Positions 15,586 to 21,099 of a stretch of 21,099 bases of DNA are shown here, piece by piece. The stretch covers positions 1 through 21,099 of the forward strand of contig DAIUDK010000100.1 of assembly GCA_036845725.1 (NCBI GenBank), given 5' to 3'. A program made the translations under genes and the position numbers. The number at the start of each line of letters is the position of its first letter. The stretch's first letter is position 1. The stretch comes from DSWT01 sp036845725 (lineage in GTDB: Bacteria; Chloroflexota; Anaerolineae; B4-G1; SLSP01). The notes beneath the pieces are model-generated. The model was not told where the DNA came from and made no database searches. It was given only the letters and a program-made list of their open reading frames with translations.

Positions 15586-16245
15586 ATGGACAAACCTGCC
15601 ATTTTGAAACAACACCTTAAAGATAGCCGCAGTTAACAGGTGGTATTCCTGTCCCATTGCATCTTGAACGAAAACACCCGCTATCTGGGCGGCGCGTGCC
15701 GAGGTGGTCGCGTCAGAGAAATCGTTGACCAATGCCTCGACCACGGTTGGGGCATCGTCCAAATGCCCTGTCCAGAGCAACATGCCTGGGGCGGCGTGCT
15801 TAAAAGATGGCTGCTCCTTTCCTATGGAGCAAAGGGGCAGTTAATCTATCGCTTTCGCGGCCTCACGCTGCCGCTATTTGTGGGATACAGCCGGTTCCTC
15901 TACCGCCGGCTGGCAAAAGCGGTGGCAGATCAGGTGGACGATTACCTCAACTCAGGCTTTGCAGTGATGGGAATTGTGGGCATAGACGGTTCGCCCACCT
16001 GCGGCATCGGCAAGACTCTGGATCTTCGGAAATCGTTTGATTTGACCGCCAACATCAACGTCGCCTCAGTGACGGTAGATGAGATGAACGAGATTATCCA
16101 GCAAGGCTTGGTAGATGGAAACGGACTCTTTACGGCATTGCTACAGGCAGAGCTGAAGAAGCGACAGTGGGATATTCCTTACGCGGCGCACGATCTGATG
16201 GATGAGATCAAGGGAAAACCATCGCGGATAGCGTCGTTTGTATGA
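15586..16245 (+). pseudogene. TudS/DUF523-like putative iron-sulfur desulfidase, in-frame stop near the start
   Basis: From ATG 15586, with GAGAGG at 15577-15582 as ribosome site, the frame reads MDKPAILKQHLKDSRS and then meets TAA at 15634-15636. The same frame continues to 16245 with a 201-codon body, VVFLSHCILNENTRYLGG, MPCPEQHAWGG and GIDGSPTCGIGKT. The three cysteines (SHC, PCPE, SPTCG) match the [4Fe-4S] ligands of the DUF523/TudS family, whose characterised members remove sulfur from thio-compounds. The remaining start would be the GTG at 15640, which has no good ribosome site; translation could resume there with a slightly short protein missing its first 18 residues. The protein probably functioned recently, since the rest is intact. 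It is called a pseudogene because of the stop; a sequencing error or GTG initiation remain possible. Confidence 0.62.
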
Positions 16246-16279
16246 AGGCTATGTTTATTTTGAGCACAGGAGTGTGCAA

Positions 16280-16536
16280 ATGAAAATTCTATTCTATGGC
16301 GCGGGAGTTTTAGGCAGCTCTACGCAGCTCGCTGTCAAGAAGCCGGCCACGACGTTTCCATCCTGGCGCGGGGACGCCGCCTGGCCGACCTGTGTGTTTA
16401 CGGCATCGTACTGGAAGAGGCCGCAACCGACGCACGCACCACCACGCCTGTACACATTGTTGACGCGCTGGCGCCGGACGACACCTACGACTGGATCGTG
16501 GTGCTGGTGCGCAAGAACCAACTCGAAATTCGATGA
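16280..16536 (+). pseudogene. Ketopantoate-reductase-like gene fragment, frameshifted and truncated
   Basis: ATG 16280, with AGGAG at 16268-16272, opens the ApbA/PanE N-terminal nucleotide-binding pattern MKILFYGAGVLGS. The frame then leaves the family, but the reading frame one base back continues it: YAARCQEAGHDVSILARGRR, VLEEAATDARTTTPVHIV and DDTYDWIVVLVRKNQL, ending in TGA at 16534-16536. A single-base loss near 16315-16325 explains the shift. Only about 85 of the usual 300 or so residues remain, so substrate-binding and C-terminal helical domains are gone. It is a decayed gene. The next gene's ribosome site follows a few bases later, so the deletion probably removed everything between. 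Confidence 0.75.
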
Positions 16537-16557
16537 ACGCCCAGGAGTAACGTCACG

Positions 16558-17292
16558 ATGAATCCTATTGTCATTCCGTTAAGTGTCACCCAAGTGTACT
16601 TGCTCCCCTGTCACGGGGGCTATCTTCAAATTGATACCGGCTATCCGCACGATTACGCCCGGTATCGTAAGGGCCTTGCGCGAGCAGGCATTGAATTACG
16701 CGAGGTGCGTTATTTACTTCTAACGCATCATCACGATGACCACGCGGGGTTTCTCAACAACATCACCTGTGATGCAGACCTGATCATCGTAGCCCACGAG
16801 CAGGCCAACGCGCTCTTGCGCACCGGCCAAAACGACAAGAGCCGTGGCGGCGGATATGTCAACCAGTTTGTGCGCATCGTCGCCGATATAAAGATGCGCC
16901 TGGACCCAAACTGGACCCTGACCTTCCCGCCCCTTACCTTGCGCGAACAGGATAAACTGATCGGTGGGGATGATAGCGAATGGTTATCGTCCATTGGCAT
17001 CGAAGGCGTTCTCTTGTATACTCCAGGGCACAGCATAGACCATCTTTCTGTCGTGCTGCGCTCCGGTGAGGTTTTTTGTGGCGACGCCGCCTCAAGTTTC
17101 CTGCTGTGGGCCGGACTCAAGTGTTGCACCCTGTTTATGACCGATATGGAAGCCGCGTACCAAAGTTGGCAGAAGTTGCTAGACGCCGGCGGGCGGGTCG
17201 TCTATCCCGCCCACGGGCGACCTTTCGCAGCAGAAAAATTGCGGCGCTATAGCGGACGGATTTCTACGGCTGATTTAGTCAAATTCTTCTGA
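16558..17292 (+). CDS. MBL-fold metallo-hydrolase
   Basis: A 244-residue metallo-beta-lactamase-fold protein. The metal site is THHHDDHAG (His57, His59, Asp61, His62), followed by a His in TPGHSIDHLSVVL, an Asp in CGDAASS and a final His in YPAHGRPF, so all the usual ligands for two metals are present. The early IDTGYP is the strand that carries the family's first Asp. Members of this general group hydrolyse lactones, thioesters, beta-lactams or phosphodiesters; the substrate cannot be told from the motifs. It has no signal peptide, so it acts in the cytoplasm. The ribosome site is AGGAG at 16542-16546, 11 bases from the ATG. It follows the ketopantoate-reductase fragment and precedes the fourth LCM methyltransferase by 29 bases. 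Confidence 0.9.
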   Translation: MNPIVIPLSVTQVYLLPCHGGYLQIDTGYPHDYARYRKGLARAGIELREVRYLLLTHHHDDHAGFLNNITCDADLIIVAHEQANALLRTGQNDKSRGGGYVNQFVRIVADIKMRLDPNWTLTFPPLTLREQDKLIGGDDSEWLSSIGIEGVLLYTPGHSIDHLSVVLRSGEVFCGDAASSFLLWAGLKCCTLFMTDMEAAYQSWQKLLDAGGRVVYPAHGRPFAAEKLRRYSGRISTADLVKFF

Positions 17293-17321
17293 TTCCCTAT
17301 TTTCGGGAAGGAGGCTCTCCA

Positions 17322-18149
17322 ATGACTGACAAAATTCCACCCGAAGCGCTGAGCGCCGTCTCAGAAACGATGCTGGCAACGCTCTACTCGCACGCAGTAG
17401 AAAGCCGTCGGCCCGATGCGCTGATCCACGACCCACGCGCCGAAGAGTTGGTCGCCCGGATAGACTACGACTTTGTGCGCTCCCAAATGGGCGAGGACGA
17501 CCAAGCCGCGTCCTGCGTGCGCCTGCGCCAGTTCGACCGCTTCGCGCAGGCGTTCCTGGTGGCGCATCCCGATGGCGTCGTCGTCCATATCGGCTGTGGG
17601 CTGGACACCCGCTTCGACCGCGTGGACAACGGCCAGGTGACGTGGTACGACCTCGACTTGCCGCCGGTCATCGAATTACGCCGCAAGCTGCTGGATGAGA
17701 TGGAACGTTACAGGATGATCGCGTCGTCCGCGCTGGATCTGGCATGGCTGGACATCGTGGACGTTCACCCCGGCAAACCGTTCCTCTTCATCGCCGAGGG
17801 CGTCTTTATGTACTTCCCCGACGCCGAGATGCGCCGGCTGGTGCTAGCGCTGCGCGAGCGCTTCTCCGGCGCGGAACTGGTCTTCGACGTGGCTTCGCCG
17901 CTGGTTGTATGGCTGCAAAATCTCGCTCTGGCGCTGAAGAAAGCCGACTTTCGGATGCGCTGGTCGCTGCGCCATTATGACACGCTGGAAACCTGGGCGC
18001 CCGGTGTCCAGCTGTTGGATTCGTGGTACTATACGTCTATCCAGGAGTCCATCCCCCGGCTGGAGAAACTCCAAAAGTTGTTCCACCTGGTTCCGCTGTT
18101 TGGCAAGGGGATGGCGATCTTGCACTATCGGCTGGAGAATCCTCATTAA
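17322..18149 (+). CDS. LCM/TcmP-type SAM-dependent O-methyltransferase (copy 4)
   Basis: A 275-residue paralogue of the three upstream methyltransferases, more diverged from them than they are from each other. It keeps the N-terminal block (LYSHAVESRRPDALIHDPRA), motif I HIGCGLDTRFDRV, TWYDLDLPPVIELRRKL and the signature FIAEGVFMYF. The C-terminal FD-x-P-x-PRL block of copies 1 and 3 is replaced by YYTSIQESIPRLEKL, so the acceptor pocket may differ. AAGGAGG at 17308-17314 with a 7-base spacer supports the ATG. It lies about 12 kb from copies 1-3 and directly before the second full-length phosphotransferase, with a 101-base gap in which I see no convincing promoter. Confidence 0.9.
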   Translation: MTDKIPPEALSAVSETMLATLYSHAVESRRPDALIHDPRAEELVARIDYDFVRSQMGEDDQAASCVRLRQFDRFAQAFLVAHPDGVVVHIGCGLDTRFDRVDNGQVTWYDLDLPPVIELRRKLLDEMERYRMIASSALDLAWLDIVDVHPGKPFLFIAEGVFMYFPDAEMRRLVLALRERFSGAELVFDVASPLVVWLQNLALALKKADFRMRWSLRHYDTLETWAPGVQLLDSWYYTSIQESIPRLEKLQKLFHLVPLFGKGMAILHYRLENPH

Positions 18150-18250
18150 CGGAGTTTGCTGCCGATGGTATAAGTTTCGTCGGCAGATTGGACAGGGTTA
18201 TCGTTTCTTCCTCCGTTGAATCCGTTGAGGCTATTTAAAAGGGTAACCCG

Positions 18251-20917
18251 ATGAATACACCCTATGTATTGTCCCTATCTGATCCACAGGCAACGCTGGC
18301 GCTGGCCGGCGGCAAGGGCGCTTCGCTGGCCCGGTTGGCCGCTGCAGGGCTGCCCGTCCCCGCTGGATTTCACGTGACCACCACCGCCTACCAGCAATTC
18401 GTTACGGAAAACGACCTGCAATCGCGCATCCAGGCCGCCTTGCAGACCGCCGATCCCTCCCAACCCGCCACCCTGGAAACCGCCTCGACCCAAATCCGCA
18501 CCCTCTTTGCCCAGGCTGCCGCCTCTCCAGCCATCACCGACGCCATCCGTAGCGCCTACCTCTCCCTCCCTACTTCCTACTCCTTACTCCCTACTCCCTC
18601 TCTCCCCGTTGCCGTCCGCTCCTCCGCCACCGCCGAAGACCTCCCCGACCTCTCCTTCGCCGGTCAACAGGAAACCTACCTCAACGTGCAGGGGATTGAG
18701 TCCGTGCTGGACGCTGTCCAACGCTGCTGGGCCAGCCTGTGGACGGCGCGAGCCATCGGCTACCGGATGCAGCACGGCATTGACCAGGAGACGGTGAGCC
18801 TAGCGGTCGCCGTCCAGCAGCTCGTACCGGCGGAAGCGGCAGGGGTCATGTTCACCGCCAATCCCTTCACCGGGCGGCGCGACCAGGTGATGATCAGCGC
18901 CGCCTGGGGGTTGGGCGAATCGGTGGTCGGCGGGACGGTGACGCCGGATATGCTGACGCTGGACAAAGCAACCGGGCAAGTGACCACGCGCGATACCGCC
19001 GACAAGCAGGTGATGACCGAGCGTGTAGCAGGCGGCACGGCGGAACAGCCAACGCCGGAGAACCTGCGCCGCGCCCCCGTGCTGGATGACGCGCAAGCCG
19101 CAGAACTTGCGCGGCTGGGCGTACAGATCGAGAACCTGTACGGAATGCCCATGGACATCGAATGGGCGTTTACACTCCCCTCTCCCTCTGGGAGAGGGGC
19201 CGGGGGTGAGGGAAGGTTTTTCATCCTCCAAGCGCGGCCCATCACGGCGCTGCCGCCAGAACCACCTGCGCCTTCCTTCCAGCCGCCGACCGAGTGGACT
19301 TTGCCCAATCCCAAAGCCATAGGATTTCGCTCCAGCATCATCGAGCAACTACCCGATCCACTGACGCCCTTGTTCGGCACGCTGGGCCGGCGGGTGATCA
19401 ATGCTGGAACAGCGTACCTGTTTAACGACATCTTGAGGTGGGGCATACCGGACGAAATCTATGTGACAGTCAATGACTATGCCTACTTTCAGATGCATAT
19501 CACCTTCAAATTCTTGTGGCGGATGCTTGGCTTCCTGCGGCCTTCAGTCTGGCGTATCCTGCTGCACACCGAATCGCGCTGGCGGGACGAGGCGCATCCG
19601 CACTACGTGGCCGTCATCGAACGCTGGAAAAGCCGCCCACCGCGCGAACTGCCTGCCGCCGATCTCTTAACTGCCACCCGCGAACTGCTGGCCGAAGCCG
19701 TCAACACCTACACTATTCTGCAATCGGGCATCATCGGCGTGGCGATGGGCGCGGAAATGGGGTTCGCGGCTTTCTACGAAAAATTGATCAAGCGGCGCAC
19801 CGATCCCCCGGCGCTGACCTTCTTGCTGGGCCTCGACAGCCTGCCCATCCTGGCCGAAAAATCGCTCTACGATGTAGCGCAGGTGTGTCGGGAGCGTCCG
19901 GTGCTGGCCGATTACGTCGCACACACGCCGACTGCGCAGTTGGTCGCGCAACTGACCGAAGAAGGCATCCCATCGGGTCTTGCTGAGAATGATTGGGGTG
20001 AATGGCAGCATCGTTTCCGTGAACACCTGGTACAGTATGGGCACACTACTTACGACCTCGATTTTGCCAAGCCGACGCCGGCGGACGACCCTGCTCCGCT
20101 GCTCGAAACGGTCAAAATGTATCTCAAGGACCAGGGAACCAGCCCCTACCAGCGCCAACAGGCGTTGTCAGCCCGGCGCGACGAAGCAGTCCAGACTGTC
20201 TCTGGACGGTTGCGGGGGCTGCGCCTGAAATGGTTCCGCAAGCTGCTGGGTTGGGCGCACCGCTACGGCCCCATGCGCGAGGATAGCCTGGCCGATTTGG
20301 GACTGGGATATCCCCTGCTGCGCCAGATGTTGGGCGAACTGGGGCGGCGTTTGGTCGAGGCCGGGATGCTCGCGCAGGCCGACGATGTCTACTGGCTGTA
20401 CGAGCCCGAAGCCGTGCAAGCCGCCGCCGCGCTTGACCGGGGCGAGACCCTGAACCCTATGACCGAGGCGATCTTGCAACGCAAAGCCGTATGGCAGGCC
20501 AAAAAACAAGCGATGCCCCCGGTGGGGTTGCCGCAAGACAGCCGATGGATGAAGCGCATCGCAAAAATCGGGCCGGCGCGCACCGGCGGCGAAACCGGCG
20601 CGGTCATCAAAGGCGCGGGGGCCAGCCCGGGGCGTGCTGTTGGGACGGCGCGCGTGCTGCGCGGCCCGGAAGATTTCGACCAGATGCAGCCGGGGGACAT
20701 CCTGGTGGCGGCGATCACCACGCCGGCGTGGACGCCGCTCTTTGCGATGGCCGCCGCTATCGTCACCGATGTGGGTGGGCCGTTCAGCCACGGCAGCATC
20801 GTCGCCCGCGAGTACGGCATCCCGGCGGTGCTCGGTACCGGCGCAGCCACCCGTCGCATCCGCAGCGGGCAAACGATCACGGTGGACGGCACGGCGGGAG
20901 AGGTTATTCTGACCTAA
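18251..20917 (+). CDS. PEP-synthase/rifampicin-phosphotransferase-like protein (second full-length copy), with repeat insertions
   Basis: An 888-residue paralogue of the 9687 protein. ATP-grasp domain: GGKGASLARL (residues 20-29), RSSATAEDLP (123-132) and QARPITALP from Gln327. The middle domain keeps YGHTTYDLDFAKP and ends EADDVYWLYE-like (QADDVYWLYEPE). The phosphohistidine domain has GGPFSHGSIVAREYGIPAV with His847. It is longer than its paralogue mainly through two insertions, both repeat-derived: seven residues (LPTSYSLLPTP region, 18571-18598) before VAVRSSATAED and eleven residues (LPSPSGRGAGGEGR, 19175-19212) between DIEW and the QARPIT exit motif. All catalytic motifs stay in frame. 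AAAAGGG near 18237-18243 is the ribosome site. The acceptor is unknown; rifamycin phosphorylation is one possibility from family membership only. Confidence 0.85.
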   Translation: MNTPYVLSLSDPQATLALAGGKGASLARLAAAGLPVPAGFHVTTTAYQQFVTENDLQSRIQAALQTADPSQPATLETASTQIRTLFAQAAASPAITDAIRSAYLSLPTSYSLLPTPSLPVAVRSSATAEDLPDLSFAGQQETYLNVQGIESVLDAVQRCWASLWTARAIGYRMQHGIDQETVSLAVAVQQLVPAEAAGVMFTANPFTGRRDQVMISAAWGLGESVVGGTVTPDMLTLDKATGQVTTRDTADKQVMTERVAGGTAEQPTPENLRRAPVLDDAQAAELARLGVQIENLYGMPMDIEWAFTLPSPSGRGAGGEGRFFILQARPITALPPEPPAPSFQPPTEWTLPNPKAIGFRSSIIEQLPDPLTPLFGTLGRRVINAGTAYLFNDILRWGIPDEIYVTVNDYAYFQMHITFKFLWRMLGFLRPSVWRILLHTESRWRDEAHPHYVAVIERWKSRPPRELPAADLLTATRELLAEAVNTYTILQSGIIGVAMGAEMGFAAFYEKLIKRRTDPPALTFLLGLDSLPILAEKSLYDVAQVCRERPVLADYVAHTPTAQLVAQLTEEGIPSGLAENDWGEWQHRFREHLVQYGHTTYDLDFAKPTPADDPAPLLETVKMYLKDQGTSPYQRQQALSARRDEAVQTVSGRLRGLRLKWFRKLLGWAHRYGPMREDSLADLGLGYPLLRQMLGELGRRLVEAGMLAQADDVYWLYEPEAVQAAAALDRGETLNPMTEAILQRKAVWQAKKQAMPPVGLPQDSRWMKRIAKIGPARTGGETGAVIKGAGASPGRAVGTARVLRGPEDFDQMQPGDILVAAITTPAWTPLFAMAAAIVTDVGGPFSHGSIVAREYGIPAVLGTGAATRRIRSGQTITVDGTAGEVILT
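18571..18598 (+). repeat. Four tandem 7-base units (TACTYCY) inside the phosphotransferase gene
   Basis: Four direct units follow one another: TACTTCC, TACTCCT, TACTCCC, TACTCCC. Such TACTCCC arrays are familiar as intergenic simple repeats in several bacterial phyla. Here they encode part of LPTSYSLLPTPSLP. Against the paralogue at 9687 (AGLGEGDVP) the protein is seven residues longer at this point, that is 21 bases or exactly three units, which keeps the frame. Confidence 0.8.
19175..19212 (+). repeat. Palindromic interspersed repeat inside the phosphotransferase gene
   Basis: The 38 bases contain a perfect 10-base stem, CCCCTCTCCC (19177-19186) and GGGAGAGGGG (19190-19199), around the loop TCT, and end GCCGGGGGTGAGGG. 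From memory this is the widespread bacterial repeat that is usually intergenic. It is translated here as LPSPSGRGAGGEG and adds eleven residues compared with the paralogue at 9687. It sits at the end of the ATP-grasp domain, between DIEW and QARPIT. Confidence 0.82.
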
Positions 20918-21063
20918 ATAGGGGCAAGGCAAGAAGAATCGCTCACCGCGACCGGCAAATTTGTATCAGAAGGGAAACCGGGTATATTACATGCCAATAA
21001 ACGCATATAGCGAATTTGGTGTGATGTTTGAAAGAAGATTGATAGGTAGCCCCACAGGGAATC

Positions 21064-21099
21064 GTGGTCAGCCCAGCCACTGTTTTTGGAGCTCCAAAA
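21064..21099 (+). terminator. Possible terminator and perfect palindrome after the last gene
   Basis: GTGGT at 21064-21068 can pair with GCCAC at 21076-21080 (one G-T pair) and is followed by TGTTTTT, a weak intrinsic-terminator shape about 150 bases after the last stop. It overlaps a perfect 16-base palindrome, TTTTGGAGCTCCAAAA (21084-21099), which ends exactly at the window edge and may continue beyond it. The palindrome could be a two-way terminator or a protein site. The 20918-21063 stretch shows no gene I can support. Confidence 0.3.

Noticed and set aside
16238..16561. 107-codon ORF as an independent protein
   Set aside because: It is the out-of-frame continuation of the broken ketopantoate-reductase gene; family similarity after the GAGVLGS motif is in another frame.
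18571..18598. CRISPR-like or larger tandem array
   Set aside because: Units are 7 bases, adjacent with no spacers, and lie within a coding frame; this is a simple repeat.

Overview
The window is a single-direction (+ strand) accessory block of about 21 kb at moderately high GC. It looks like a free-living, metal- and cofactor-rich environmental bacterium. The family mix (TcmP/LCM-type methyltransferases in tandem, rifampicin-phosphotransferase/PEP-synthase-like proteins, a GbsR-type regulator) and the kinds of short interspersed repeats remind me most of Chloroflexota (Anaerolineae-like), but nothing here is a taxonomic marker, so this is a weak inference. No rRNA, tRNA, CRISPR or recognisable transposase was found.

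Layout. (1) 232-5474: a MarR/GbsR-like regulator, a GT28/UGT80-type glycosyltransferase broken by a frameshift, three LCM/TcmP-type O-methyltransferases with an SDR oxidoreductase between the first two, and a short C-terminal remnant of a fourth such methyltransferase. (2) 5493-9608: an ICMT-like membrane methyltransferase, a chimeric ORF that joins PEP-synthase-like scraps to the C-terminus of another methyltransferase, an SRPBCC protein, two alpha/beta-hydrolase-fold proteins (the second without its nucleophile), and a second, closely related ICMT-like gene. (3) 9687-15577: a full-length ATP-grasp/phosphohistidine protein (854 aa, size of rifampicin phosphotransferase), then two tandem relatives of about 545 aa that keep the phosphohistidine domain and the middle domain but have no ATP-grasp domain. 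(4) 15586-18149: a TudS/DUF523-like protein with an in-frame stop near its start, a frameshifted and truncated ketopantoate-reductase-like gene, an MBL-fold hydrolase and a further LCM-type methyltransferase. (5) 18251-20917: a second full-length ATP-grasp/phosphohistidine protein carrying two repeat-derived in-frame peptide insertions.

How they may work together. Most genes have good Shine-Dalgarno sites and gaps of a few to about 100 bases, so one or a few polycistronic transcripts are likely. The families (O-methylation, glycosyl transfer, phosphoryl transfer from ATP through a swinging histidine, SDR redox, hydrolases, a small ligand-binding SRPBCC protein, a MarR-like sensor) are those of tailoring or detoxification of a small hydrophobic molecule, but no scaffold-building enzyme is present and the substrate cannot be read from the sequence. 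The most striking feature is heavy duplication plus decay: four LCM paralogues plus a remnant, two ICMT paralogues, four phosphohistidine-domain proteins, several broken genes, and three short repeats that have been absorbed into reading frames without breaking them.
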